From positions 62,001 through 126,000 of the forward strand of contig JALMQS010000903.1 of assembly GCA_024734495.1 (NCBI GenBank): a DNA stretch of 64,000 nucleotides. Reading direction: 5' to 3'. A model generated the notes under the pieces. It was not told where the DNA came from and did not search any database. It was given only the letters and a program-made list of their open reading frames with translations. Below are positions 1 to 11,249 of the stretch, piece by piece; within the stretch, counting starts at the first letter, position 1, and every line of letters starts with the position of its first letter. This DNA is from Forficula auricularia. Lineage: Eukaryota; Arthropoda; Insecta; Dermaptera; Forficulidae. The position numbers and the translations under genes are program-made.

Positions 1-240
1 CGTTTCGCAACCATAAGTCTCAGAGATACGAAATTCGAAACTTAAGCTTGATATAGAATAGAAGAAGTACATCAAGCTTTTCGTTGAAATCGGAAGACCG
101 GAAGTGGACAGTTACATGAAAGATTTTTTTTTTTTTGATTTTCTCAAAAACGGCTTTAAGGATTTTTTTTTAAATTAGTGTATTTATCAAGTGTCATGAG
201 TTAGTTGTGTCAAATTTTTAATCAGATTGAAATAAAGGAA
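1..240. other. AT-rich flank, nothing assignable
   Basis: No coding potential recognised. A T-run and the sequence gattttctcaaaa near 137-150 resemble sequence beside the terminal repeat at 63860-64000, so this may belong to the same repeat. Confidence 0.4.
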
Positions 241-480
241 GGGGTGTAAAGTAGGAGAGTCGCGGCGCATGTACATACGTAGGTACATACTTACTGACCA
301 ATGTATTTTTGGCCACTTTTTGGCGTTTGGGGGCCATAATTTCCTGTTTATGTCCTAAACCCGATTTCCATCTATTAAGGGCATCGATTCCTTCCACCTA
401 GTGTTACAAAATGAAATTAACTTTCATCTTTGAGATTGACAAGCTCTTAAAGAGTCAGGACCCAGACAGGTCATCGCAAT
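225..480 (+). repeat. Interspersed repeat with GGGCATCGATTCC core, copy 1
   Basis: The core aagggcatcgattccttcca, followed by tgaaattaa, recurs at 17570-17705 (+) and, reversed, at 63925-64000. A second block, gaaataaaggaaggg followed by gtgtaaa, is shared with the reversed copy at the right end of the window. After the core, copies 1 and 2 continue in parallel through caagc-ct-aaa and tca-gaccc to aatactt. No open frame or terminal structure identifies the class. Confidence 0.7.
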
Positions 481-648
481 ACTTCCCCATTATATTCTAT
501 GAATATAAATGTGAATTTAAAAATCATGTCTAAGAAAGACTTCTCCACAAACAAGTAAAAAAAAATGAAAATTTTTCAACGAATATAATAAATTGCCGCC
601 CAGCGAGCATTGATCAAGTTGCTATGCTTTCTGGTTTGTTATATTATA

Positions 649-796
649 ATTGAATGAGACAATAAAGAGTGTGTCTTCTGCTAGAATTATAAATTTTATT
701 TATAACGAGACTATAGTTTCGTTATAAATTAAATTGATAATTCCAGCAGAAGACACACTCTTTTATAAATTATAAAAATTCTGCTACCCTCGGCAC
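649..796. repeat. Foldback copy of hammerhead family A, ribozyme core lost
   Basis: Inverted arms (agagtgtgtcttctgct and its reverse complement) meet almost directly at ctatagtttcgttataaatt. The ribozyme core present between the arms of the copies at 31.9 and 38.4 kb is missing. The right end carries the reverse complement of the family's leading motif GCCGAGRGTAGCAGAATT. Confidence 0.75.
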
Positions 797-819
797 AAAA
801 ATCTTTCAATTTATATTTT

Positions 820-1405
820 ATAATTAATATTATAAAACTTGTCAATATCATCCCTGCTTTAACAATATGCATTTAGAGAGGTAATTTTTAATTTAATTAA
901 TGCCAAAAATTTCACGAATAACTTTATTATGCCGGCAATCACCTATCTAATTAAGTACTAATTAAGTGCTCTCTATGAAAGTTTTTCACTAATAATTATC
1001 ATGTCGATGACGTCAGAATTACATTAAATTTTATTTACTCGTCTAAATTTACTTTTAAGTCCTATTTTCGCTTTGTTTATGAATAATTATGTGTATGACA
1101 GAGAATGCCAATTTATAATAGATCTACTAGCTAGAGATGGATTTAATAAGTGTCATAATAATAAACAGTCACAAGCTGGTTATTATATTATAATTGATCA
1201 TCGAAGAGTGGACTATTTCATTAAAATAGATTCATATTTCCCTGTTAATATTCCTTTATTAAACGTTCTCATCCTCTAAACATTATAACTCTTATTAGCG
1301 TTCTTTTAAACCAAGGAAAATAGCGTAGAAAAAATATCATCCAAAACTTTTTTTATTTTTCGATTTGTTAAAAATTCTTAAATGGGCAATCTGATGTATA
1401 AATTA
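820..1405. other. AT-rich stretch with one unrecognised 68-codon ORF
   Basis: An open frame at 1073-1279 (+) contains a DRECQFIIDLLARDGF segment. I do not recognise it and see no splice or domain support. The rest is low-complexity AT-rich DNA. Confidence 0.3.
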
Positions 1406-1411
1406 ATAAAA

Positions 1412-2762
1412 AAAATAAACTGCAACGGATCGTTGCTAAACTTTATCCAATGTACTTTCTTATTCTAAGGCAAAGTACATTAAAATATAATTTTACAAAA
1501 AAAACTTTATATGATATTTTTTGTGGTCCTCAAGGTACTTAATAACAATTTAAATTTCATCAAAATTGGTACAGTCATTTTGAAAATATTTAGAAAAAAC
1601 TAAAAAAGTACTAATTTTTAAGGATTTAGGTGTCGGTTCTAGGTGAAACATTATAAGTAACTTATGAGGAGAATTTTCTAGGTTAGGTTTCACAAACCTG
1701 AAACCTAACCTAGAAAATTCTCCTCATAAGTTAAAAATACTGAAATGAAGTACTAATGTTTCTGGACTAACATGTTCCAAAACTAATCAGCGGTTTATTT
1801 TGTTAAAGTAATGGTAGGTTTTCAATTTCATTACAATCGGTTGTACGGTGTGGAAAAAGTCGTGGACGAAAAAAGCGATAACATCCATCCATCTGCACAC
1901 ACTTCCTGAAAAAATCGCACTTTTTGGCCTCTCGACGAGATTCCAGGTAATTTTTGGCAAAACCGTCACGTGTTAAAATTCACCCTAAATGAATACTACA
2001 ATTTGTGACTTTAATTGAGACCATGGGTTCCGTAGTCTTTACCTGAGGACCCTTTGAAGTCGCGTTTGCCGCGAGACCGATTACAATACTTTACCCATGC
2101 TTCGCATTGGATAAAGTAAAAAAACAAAAATATTTAAGTATCGAGTATTGAACACGTTTATTTATTTTTACTTTATCCAATGCGAAGCATGCGAAAAGTA
2201 TTGGAATCGCTCTCGCGGCAAGCGCGACTTCAAAGGGTCCTCAGGTAAAGACTACGGAACCCATAGACTCAATTAAGGTCACAAATTGAAGTATTCAATG
2301 AGATTGAATTTTAGCACGTGACGGTTTTGCCAAAAATTACCTGGAATCTCGTCGAGAGGCCAAAAAGTGCCATTTTTTGGAAGTGCGTGGGGATGGATGT
2401 ATGTATGTATGTATGTTATCGTTATTTTCCACGATTTTTTCCACACCTTTCCGCTGATTGAAATGAAATTGAAAACCTACCATTAGTTTAACAAAATGAA
2501 GCGCTGATTAGTTTTTGGTACATATCGGTCCACAAACATTAGTACTTTATTTCAGTACTTTTTTAGTTTTTTCTAAATATCTTGAAAATGACTTAACCAA
2601 TTTTGATGAAATTTAATATCCTAATTAAGTACCTTGGGGACCACAAAAAAGTTTAAATAAAGTTTTTAGTAAAATTATATTTTAAAGTACTTTACTCAAG
2701 AACATGTTAATATTTCAAATGAATTTGGATAAAGTTTATCAACGATCCGTTGCAGTTTATTT
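1412..2762. repeat. Large foldback element, arms about 650 bp
   Basis: The left end reads AATAAACTGCAACGGATCGT. The right end is its reverse complement, at 2741-2762. Similarity between arms continues inward through the block tggtcc(t/c)caaggtact, the block with cctgaggaccctttgaagtc, and the central tccaatgcgaagcatgc. No coding frame. The left arm carries a separate perfect hairpin at 1658-1733. Confidence 0.8.
1658..1733. repeat. Perfect 33-bp hairpin nested in foldback arm
   Basis: 1658-1690 and 1701-1733 are exact reverse complements with a 10-nt loop. It follows the sequence taggtgtcggttctaggtga, which resembles fragments near 47475 and, reversed, near 54455-54480. It looks like a recent small insertion in the older foldback. 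Confidence 0.85.
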
Positions 2763-3076
2763 GTTATGTTTTTAAAATTATTGACAACTCTTTTCTGTAA
2801 AAAAACAACAACTTTTTTTCGTTTCACTGATTCCTGTTTTCAAGTGTGGTCATAGACCCCCCGCAAGAGTGGTCCAGGTGAAGCCGTGGGGCCGGTCGTG
2901 GCATTTTTTTTAATTATTCCACTTCATTAAAACACATACTTATTCCGTCTGAAATTTTATGCGGGGCTATGACTGTGCTTAATCGGAATTAAAAGTCAGA
3001 CAAATTCCATCAGACTTCACTTTTGAGAAAAATCAGGTTGAATTTGAAAAAACGAAAATTTTGAAATAGATTAATT

Positions 3077-3240
3077 CGAGGGATGAACCGACCTAATATC
3101 GTGTACACCTACTTCCACTTCTACTTTCATTTCCAAGTAGAAGACAATAGATGAAGGGGCATTATCTAACGAATTCCAAAATAATTCCACATAATTCCAA
3201 AGACGGTGTACACCTAATTCCAATCGTGGTTCACCCCTCG
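3077..3240. mobile_element. 164-bp MITE, TIR CGAGGGRTGAACCG, 8-bp TSD
   Basis: The left end is cgagggatgaaccg and the right end is the reverse complement of CGAGGGGTGAACCACGA. It is flanked by a perfect 8-bp duplication GATTAATT at 3069-3076 and 3241-3248. Related copies with their own perfect 8-bp duplications lie at 38939, 42940 and 43079. An 8-bp duplication fits hAT or P type transposases, but the TIR does not identify the family. Confidence 0.9.
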
Positions 3241-3458
3241 GATTAATTAATCTGAAAAGATTTCATTTTGCCGAGAGTAGTTGAGTTGTTGATTCATATG
3301 AGACATCAATGAAGTTGTCCTCTGTTTGATGCAAATATATACCTATAAAAGAAAAAAATATTGATTGTTAAATAGTGTAATTAATACGAATAAACGAATT
3401 CGGTTACATCAAAGATCAGTTTGAAAATGAACAGAAGGGATTTTTTAGTGAATACACA

Positions 3459-4470
3459 TCTATACTCGTATATATAAAATTAAGGTTTTGTCTGTACATT
3501 GGTCCAAATCACGCCAAATTTTGGTTTCACACGTTTCAAGAAGAGTTATGAACGAAAACACCCTCAACAAAATTCCTGTCTGTCTGTATGTCTGTATGTT
3601 TCCGTGGTTTCCGCGAAAAGTTGCTCACGATTCACGTAAAATCGGCCAAAGAATTATTATGAAATTTCATATTTGGATCAGATGTCTTCTAACTTACGTT
3701 TATAGCTATATAACGTTTTGATATTTTGACCCCAGAAGGTGTGTTTGGGGGGGGGGGCGCACGAATGAAAATTATCAAATAACTCCTAAACTATTAACCC
3801 TACGGTAAATTTTATTATAAGTAAAGTTGTAGGGGTTGTGATTTCTGAAAACATTTTTTTTTAAATTCCCCCAAAAAACCACCCAAAAAGGGGTGAGGGT
3901 GACAAAATATAAATTCTTGCTCTTGGAGGAAACTCAACCAAATTTCGTATACATAATCTGTGGGCCTCTAGAGAGCTAGAAATACAAAAACTAACCACCT
4001 AAAATGGGGGGGGGGTCAAAAAATGAAAATTCTTCCCCTTGGACCAAACTCAACCAAATTTTGTATACATAATCTGTAGGTCACTAGAAGGCTAGAAATG
4101 CAAAAACTGGGTGCGGAGGGTGGGTCCGGAGGTGGAGTGATGGTGCGGGGGTGGGGCGAGGGAGTGAGGGGGAGTAAGGTGAGGGTGAAGGGGTGGTCCG
4201 GGGGCTAGGCTGGGGGGTGGTGGGTGCGGGGTGGCGGTGCAGGGGTTCAGAGGCGTAGTGGGGTGGGGTTCGGGGGCGGGGTTCTGCGGTGGGGTGGTGG
4301 GGGCGGGGGTTGGGCACGGGTGCATGGTTCGAGGGTTGGGGTGATGGGTGGGTTTCGGGGGTTGTGATGGGTAGGAGTGGGGTGTAAGGGTGGGGTTTGA
4401 GTGTTGGGGGTGCATGGGGGTGTGCACCCTGGCCAGCAAGAGGGCCGCCAAAGGCGGGCCTTGCAGCTAG
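3459..4470 (+). mobile_element. Non-autonomous Helitron, copy 1
   Basis: It starts with TC after an A (tctatactcgtatata then aaattaaggttttgtctg). It ends with a GC hairpin (gggccgcc-aaa-ggcgggcc) followed by ttgcagCTAG and then T, which is the Helitron terminal signature with A/T insertion. There is no Rep/helicase ORF. The body contains a G-run near 3740, two copies of a ~100-bp repeat unit (aactcaaccaaatttt...) and a long G-rich simple-sequence tail at 4110-4440. Confidence 0.85.
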
Positions 4471-4479
4471 TTTGAAATA

Positions 4480-5097
4480 TTATTAAAAATTCTCAAAAAT
4501 AAACTACGTATTCAATAAGTCTTAATTAAACCATCAATTAATAATAAAATCTTTTAATTTAAATTTTTGTGCACACATTACTCTCTATTAATCTATTTTT
4601 TTTTACTAAATATATATATATATTTAATACAGTTGCTTAGGGTTGAAGATTTCTTTAAGTGAATTTCTATAGAATCTAACGCATTCGTTTCCTTCCATCC
4701 GCTTTTTCAAATATAATTTAAAAACTTATATCCCGCAAATCAATCAAGTTATAAAACTTGTTCACCGTGCCTTTCTATCTCACCCAATCCTTTACTTTTG
4801 ACATATTTTTTCTCTTTTGAAATATCGTAAAAATGTTTTGTTTTTACAGCCGTTGCTCCTTTACCCCTCAACTTTTCCCTACCATCTACCACTTACACAA
4901 ACACCTGCTTGCTCAAAACAACAACCAAATGAGAGAAAAAACTTTTTATTAATATACAACTATGTCAACATGGTTTAGAAACTTCTTTTAACTTTGTATG
5001 ATTTCTCTGTTTCTGACTCGATAAATTTAACTTGACATCACAACTTTCATAATAAAATTAATTTTTTATTGTTTACTGTCTTTCCCCAAGCTACACT
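4480..5097. other. AT-rich stretch, nothing recognised
   Basis: Intergenic or intronic AT-rich DNA with a short TA microsatellite near 4610-4625. No conserved coding frame seen. Confidence 0.4.
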
Positions 5098-5105
5098 GCC
5101 TATAC

Positions 5106-5877
5106 CAGTGTTTCTCAACCTTTTGTAGAGCGAGGAACCCTAGAGCACTTATATTTATTTCTGAGGAACCCCCTAGCACTAAAATATGAAACAATACATT
5201 ATCAACATCATACTACTTTTATAGCTTCCAAATATAACATACCGCCGCCGAAGACAGTATTGTCACATTTCAAAAATTTGCTAGATTTTAGTGAAATTGG
5301 GTACAAAAAACGTGCATTTTAAATTACAATACCTAACATTTTTATTTTCATGAATAATATTATTATTATATTTTTTGGTAATGTCATTGGAATACCCATA
5401 TACCCCCCCCCCTTTCGGATCGGACAAGTTTTTTTTTACATGTTCAATGTATACTCATAATTAATATTCTCATCTATTTGAAAAGCAATATTATTTCAAA
5501 TGTCATTAATAACCAAATAATAATAGGTAAAACAATTTAAATGATGTTTTCATTTTGTTACTAATGTAACGTAATCCTTGTATTATAACAAAGTTAAGGA
5601 ATTTTAGAGCAACAAAAATGATATCACTGAGACAATAATAGTGATCTACATCGCATTCTTAAGTATTAATGGTTTTATTTGACTATAAGGTAATACTTAG
5701 ACTCTAAATATAGTATATTTTTCTTTACATGACAAATTTTTTGAGGGATGATACTATTAACTATTGTACTATTTTTGTTTTTCTATTTTTTCTTTTATTG
5801 ACTTCTAGGCGCGGGGAATCCCAAACCTCCCTTTGTGGAACCCTGGGTTTCCGCGGAACCCAGATTGAGAAACACTG
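5106..5877. mobile_element. Non-autonomous hAT element, copy 1
   Basis: The TIR is CAGTGTTTCTCAACCTTTTG at the left, with its approximate reverse complement (ttgagaaacactg) at the right. The 8-bp target duplications are GCCTATAC and GTCTATAC, with 7 of 8 matching. The 772-bp interior has no transposase frame. It shares long stretches with the copy at 7394-8138. Confidence 0.9.
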
Positions 5878-5884
5878 GTCTATA

Positions 5885-6620
5885 CAATAGACAAGTTGTG
5901 CCATTAATTTGTTGGGTAACCGTCTAGGAACTCTAAGCACTGTTAGCATTACATCCGTTCTGAAAATTGTTGTGCTAAATATTCTTGAATGGCTGACGAT
6001 TTACAAAAACTGTCCTGATGACTTTTAATAGCCGTTCAGGAATTTCCTGTACTGTTAGCTCTAGATTGTTGAATGGCCAGAAACAATAATATACACTCTG
6101 CTTGCATGAGCCTTCTTGAAAGTTGTTTTGTTTTTAGTTTTTAGGTATCTTAAAAAACCTCCACTTTTGTCTCACAACAGCCGTACCAAAAGTTCCTCTG
6201 CTGTTAATTCTTAATGGTCAACGGAATCTGAGCTGATGACTTATAATAGTTATTCCCAAATATACCTCGTTCTTAATAATTTACAAAACTGTGCTGATCG
6301 CTTTTAACAGCCGTTTCTAAGTTCTTGTGATGTTACTTTTGCGTTTTTGATTGTATAAGAACACTTATGTGCTCTTCACCTTTAGCAGTCCTCTTGAAAA
6401 TTGTGTTCTATTAGTTTTTGATGGTAGGCTGTCTAGAAAAAACTGATCTTGGCTCATAACAAACCTTCCTGAAATTGCTACTTTGATATTTGCACTCTTT
6501 AGAAAAAGTGTAGATAACTTAAAAAACCTTAAAAGCTACCCCGAAATTTGCTGGTCTGTTAATTCTTGTGGAGTACTGCCTAGAAAATTATACCGTTGGA
6601 TTATATTAGCTATCCGAATT
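5885..6620. repeat. Degenerate tandem array, period about 73 bp
   Basis: Around nine diverged units recur at spacings of roughly 60-80 bp. Recurring words are acagccgt or variants, then gaaa-tt-ct-tgttag-tctt, then a gaatggc-like block, then aaaaactgtgctgatgac. Units are visible near 5955, 6035, 6108, 6180, 6250, 6310, 6390, 6463 and 6530. No open frame is maintained. It looks like an old minisatellite. Confidence 0.65.
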
Positions 6621-6624
6621 CAGA

Positions 6625-7390
6625 CTTGTTTTTTAAAACATACAATTTTTTAAAGTAAGTAATTAGTGTGTGTTATTTACTTGGATTTTTTCTAACTTTT
6701 TTTTTTTTAATTTTCAGCCCCTAGTTCACATACTTGTCAGTTGGACTTTAGTTAGCGCCCTCATAGTTCTATTTTTTTCACTTTCTAATTAAAGCAGAGG
6801 CTGTATGAATCGGTTGTCTGTTCCATTGATCGCATTCTATCTGGCAGGTCCCTACATTCGCATTGTCTTTGGCTTTTCTTTAAACCCAGCTGGGGAGGCT
6901 TAAAGGGATATAGCCTGTTCGGCTTCATTTCTAAAAATCTTCCACGTCACCACCACCCTTTCACTCTTTGTTTCATTTAAGTAAATTTGTTTATTTTGGA
7001 AAATAATAATCTATTTTGTTGACACCATTTTCAGTACAATGTTGTCAATTTTGTATAAAACTAAGGCCTGTTATATTAACTGCGTAAAAAAGAACTAATT
7101 AAACTTAAGCTGAGAAAAATTACAGATTGTGCAGAATGAGATTTTTATCAAGGGCTTAGGGCTATAATAAAGAATCACTGTAATTTTTTGCCGATTAAAT
7201 CTGACCAAAGCCCTGGCCACGGGGTATGTATGTGTAGCTTCAAATTGCTCTAGCAATATTTTGTAAAATATAATAATTATTTGATTAAAACAAAAAAAAT
7301 GAGGCCATTGACGTCAGCAAGTTTTCCCACGACCGACGTAAAATATAATTAAAAACCTGATGGCCAATAAATATTGCAATAATAGTCATA
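6625..7390. other. Unassigned AT-rich stretch
   Basis: No gene or clear repeat recognised. The segment 6780-6960 is slightly richer in GC but has no sustained frame. Confidence 0.35.
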
Positions 7391-7393
7391 AAT

Positions 7394-8138
7394 CAGTGTT
7401 TCTCAACCTTTTGTAGAGCGGGGAACCCTAAAGCATTTATATTTATTTCTGAGGAACCCCCTAGCACTAAAATATGAGATATTTAATTTTTTGTCAAAAT
7501 ACATTATCAACATCATGCTACTTTTATAACTTCCAAATATAACCCATGACGGTGTTGCCACATTTTAAAAATTTGCTAGATTTTGGGGAAATTGGGGACA
7601 AAAAACGTGCATTTTAAATTATAATACCTAACATTTTTATTTTCATGAATAATATTATTATTAAATTTTTTTGGTAATGTCATTGGGATACCCATATGCC
7701 CTTTTCGGATCGGACAGGCTTTTTTACTTATTCAATGTTCCATTATACTCATAAATAATATTCTTATTTATTTGAAAAGCAATATTATTTCAAACGCCAT
7801 TAATAACAAAATAATAATAAAACAATTTAAATGATGTTTTCATTTTGTTACTAATGTAACGTAATCCTTGTATTATAACAAAGTTAAGTTAGATCAACAA
7901 AAATGGTATCACTGACACAATAATAGTGATGTTCACCGCATTCTTAAGTATCAATGGTTTTATTTGACTATAAGGTAATACTTAGATCTAAATTTAGTAT
8001 TTTTTCTTTTCATGACAAATTTTTTGAGGGGTGAAACTACTAACCACTATTTTTGTTTTTCTATTTTTTCTTTTATTGACCCCAAACCTCGCTTTGTGGA
8101 ACCCTGGGGTTCCGCGGAACCCAGGCTGAGAATCACTG
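7394..8138. mobile_element. Non-autonomous hAT element, copy 2
   Basis: Same family and orientation as 5106-5877: it starts cagtgtttctcaacctttt and ends ctgagaatcactg. The flanks TCATAAAT and TCATACTA are a degraded 8-bp duplication. It directly abuts the left arm of the large inverted repeat. Confidence 0.85.
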
Positions 8139-8139
8139 T

Positions 8140-8965
8140 CATACTATATATATTTGTCTAGATTAATTTGTAACAACGTTCAGAGAATGCTGCCGACAGG
8201 GAGCGCTGATGCCGTCGGTATATTTGCGTTAAATTTGAAATATAATTGTAAATGTAATTTGAAATGAAAGACTCCAATTGATTTTAAATTAAGAAACATT
8301 AAATATATTGATCATTATTTCTCCCCCCTCACCACTCAAAAATTAAATATTCAATTCGCTTTTCTTTGCGCACAGAAAAATAAATTAATCACATCTTATT
8401 TGATTTATATTTTATATATTATTTGTTTATTTTTTAATAATTTGCCACTTTTTTATAATTTTTAAAAAATTTTAATTTTGTTATTCTTATTTTTTGATTT
8501 TTATAAAATTGAACGACTTAAGACACGCATGCCCGAGTTTATCATGGCAATACTGGAGGGAGCAGCCTGTCATACAAACAACACCTGATCTCTTTTAAAT
8601 ATTTGGAGCCTTATATCCATTATCGAATTTTAAAAAAATGATATAATATAATTCTCCTCCTCACACGATCCCACTTATTTAAATAAATCTATTTCCACAC
8701 AAAAATATCACAATGCTGTAGATTATAGAGAAAAAATACTTACAGATTCATATCTAGAGCCTCATTTCTGTAGCTGTGTCAGGACGAAAATGAGGCGAAA
8801 CTTTAAGAGACTGTGTATTTTCGGGAGTTTACAGGTATGCATTTGGAGTGTGGTTTTTTAAGAGGAATAACATTTTTGGACCAAGACGCTGCCCGCCAGG
8901 GCACCAGCCCGGAGGGCCGAGCTTCGAGGGCCTGCCGAAGGCACGCACGAAATGCTCGTAAATTA
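8140..8965. repeat. Left arm of a ~5-kb inverted-repeat structure
   Basis: Starts catactatatatatttgtct and runs through to a GC-rich inner block containing gcccgccagggc. The reverse complement of nearly the whole arm is at 12240-13080. Shared landmarks are agactccaattgattttaa, cacacgatcccac, gaggctctagatatgaat (reversed) and the block with gtcaggacgaaaatgaggcg. Substitutions and small indels show that the arms are old. Confidence 0.85.
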
Positions 8966-8999
8966 AATAACTTCCCTATTCTACTCTGAGCTTTGAAGA

Positions 9000-9620
9000 T
9001 TTATTTTATATTTTTATTTAGATATTTCAATATAAAATCAATTTTTTCCCCTATATTCATCTTCCATTGAAGAAACGTTTCTGCGCTTTCTTATTTTATA
9101 GATACTATGACGGCATGTGCTATGAATTAAAATCAATAATTTCCTCCCAAGACATGTATGACGCGTAACACGCCATTTGCTGACTCTCAAAAACCCTTCT
9201 CGATTAAATTGGAGAAGTGTTGAACCACTTCATTACCAAAGGACTTCAAGGGAATGGAATTGTCTCTCGGTCTCTCTCTTTCCTGGCACTTATAATATTC
9301 ACTCCTTCAAAATCCTGGTTCACAGACACCTTCGCTTTATCGCTTTCTCTTCTTCTTTTCGATAATCCAAGCTTTATTCGATAGCTGAAACATCTCATGG
9401 AGATATAGAATTAATAAACACATGTAAAATCAACTAAATCCACCCCTCCATCTTTTGCCAGAAAAATCTAGCAAGCACCTCTGATTTTCTCCATTGCAAG
9501 TACAATTTCTTGGCGCACTCTTTATTGCACTGCATTCGGTTTTAATATTACTGCTCTTTCAATAATTTTTAATAGTTCTTAAAGAGATATCATTGAGGTA
9601 GTTCTCTACTATATATATTA
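9000..9620. other. Interior of inverted repeat, unassigned
   Basis: Pyrimidine-rich and AT-rich sequence. A 62-codon frame at 9177-9365 (+) is not recognised and has no supporting features. Confidence 0.3.
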
Positions 9621-9925
9621 CTAGCTGACGACCGGGCCTTCGGCCCGGCGTCACCTAACCCCTGGCGGGGAGCGTCTCGTTCATACCAATTTAATAATTG
9701 AAATTTAAAATCTTACTGTAAGTATCGAAAGAATGTGCTGAATGAAATTGATTCAAAAATAAGGAAGAATAAGGAAAGATTTATTTAACACATTGCCTAA
9801 GCACGATCACTATCTGACCAATCAGAATCGTTCTAATAATTTAACGCTTTGGCATTGGCTATGCACTGGCCAATCAGATCGTTTCCACATACATATATAT
9901 CCACATACTTTTCTATTTTATATAT

Positions 9926-9930
<5 letters not shown>
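9621..9930 (-). mobile_element. Short non-autonomous Helitron (minus)
   Basis: Read on the minus strand it begins TCTATATATATAAAATAG after A. It ends with hairpin CCGGGCC-gaa-GGCCCGG, then tcgtcagCTAG followed by T. There is no coding frame. The size of 310 bp marks it as a highly deleted derivative. Confidence 0.75.

Positions 9931-9960
<30 letters not shown>
9923..9960. repeat. (TAGA)n microsatellite
   Basis: About eight tandem copies of tagatagatagatagataga-type tetranucleotides lie between the Helitron 5' end and the Tc1-like element. Confidence 0.95.
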
Positions 9961-10142
9961 TATACACTGTGGTGCAAAATAGTGGAACACTTAGAAACAT
10001 TTAGTTTTTTCAAATAATTTTCAGAAAAAACATATTTTAATTAAACTTTTAATACATTCTGGGATTGTACAAATATTGTTAAACATTTTTAGAGTGAAAA
10101 CAATGTATTACTTTAATTTAAACCCTTTAAAATTAAATTTAT

Positions 10143-10678
10143 TTAAGGTAGTTCTTTCACAAATGCAAAAATTCAAGAAGTTTTTGAAACTTGGAATATA
10201 AGTCATTAAAAGCATAATACACATACTGTTAAAATTTGAAGACGATTTACCACACCAAATATGAAATAATTGCAATTAAAAATGACATTTTTAACATAGG
10301 GTAGATAGGGAAAGGGTGGGAATATGATCATTATTTTATTTTTTTTCATTGAAGGATTTTCACCATCTTGATGAAAAACTAATATTTGATAGAATAATAT
10401 GTTCGGAGTAATTTAAAAACAAATTAAAATTATTTATCTCGAAGTTTTGATAAAAAATAAAAAAAACATATTTGGGCGACTATTTTTAGTGGAGGGGATA
10501 TAAGCACAATGGCTTGGAAACGACCGTCAAGTATGTGTGTGTCCGTATAGAGATTTCGTAGTGTGAGTGGACAGTCAAGTAAAAAAAAATACCCTAAAAT
10601 TTTAGTTCCTTTCATATTTATAGAGTGGTTACGAGGCTAAAACTTTTGGCGTGGATTTTCGCGAAAGAACCTCCTTAA
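10143..10678 (+). mobile_element. TTAA-flanked MITE type I, copy 1
   Basis: Bounded by TTAA on both sides, with TIR GGTAGTTCTTTC left and GAAAGAACCTCC right. Conserved inner words are caaaaattcaagaag, ttgcaattaaaaatgacatt, aaagggtgggaa and gatgaaaaactaatat. Sister copies lie at 42380, 45592 and 61285. The TTAA target suggests a piggyBac-type mover, but the TIR does not begin with CCC, so the family is open. Confidence 0.85.
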
Positions 10679-10827
10679 GCTAGCATAAATTTTCAGGTTT
10701 GAAATCTGATCCCTTTATTGAATTGTATTAAATGATTATCGTCTAATATCGAATTAAATTGTATATTTTAATGATTTGAATATCTCATCATTTAATTTAA
10801 TTTAATTTGAAATATTGTCCAAGCATA

Positions 10828-11206
10828 ATGCCTCTAAAGACCGAGGAAGTAGCTCAAGCTGTAGCTCTAATAAATGATGGAAGATCGTATCGGTATGTCG
10901 CTCAACGACTTAAATCATCGGTTGGAAGTATCCACAGAGCTGTAAAATGATATAGAGAAACAAACTCTTATGTCAGGAGACTGGGATCTGGTCGAATTAG
11001 AGCTTCAAATGAGAGAGATGACCTATTCATAATATTGGAGGTATTGAGGGATCGGCATTGTACAGCAGCTCAAATTAAACAGCGCCTTCTACAAACTCAA
11101 GAAGTCAACCTAAGTGTTTGGACTATCAGAAGTCGTCTCCGGGAATTAGGGTTGCTATCAAGGAGACCAGCGACAGGACCTCTTTTAACACCGAATCACC
11201 GAATCA
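10828..11206 (+). pseudogene. Tc1-like transposase N-terminal half (pseudogene)
   Basis: Starts at ATG 10828 (MPLKTEEVAQAVALINDGRS). It shows the two helix-turn-helix units of a Tc1-family paired-like DNA-binding domain: first to about residue 40, second at LRDRHCTAAQIKQRLL through VWTIRSRLRELGL. The linker reads RRPATGPLLTPNHR. An in-frame TGA interrupts the frame after HRAVK. The DD34E catalytic domain is absent: after PNHR the frame runs into the 3' TIR. It cannot make an active transposase. A truncated DNA-binding protein is conceivable only if the stop were bypassed. Confidence 0.85.
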
Positions 11207-11249
11207 ATCTAAGTGTTCCACTATTTTGCATCACAGTATATATAATTAA

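Larger units (their letters stand above)
9963..11240 (+). mobile_element. Tc1-like element, catalytic half deleted
   Basis: The terminal inverted repeats are TACACTGTGGTGCAAAATAG, extending to tggaacacttaga on the left. The reverse complement is at 11207-11240. The body retains only the DNA-binding half of the transposase and jumps straight to the 3' TIR. About 535 bp of its length is a later TTAA-flanked MITE inserted in the 5' untranslated part. Confidence 0.85.

Noticed and set aside
4084..4451. Proline-rich minus-strand ORFs of 77 and 119 codons
   Set aside because: They are translations of the G-rich Helitron tail; composition is explained by simple sequence.
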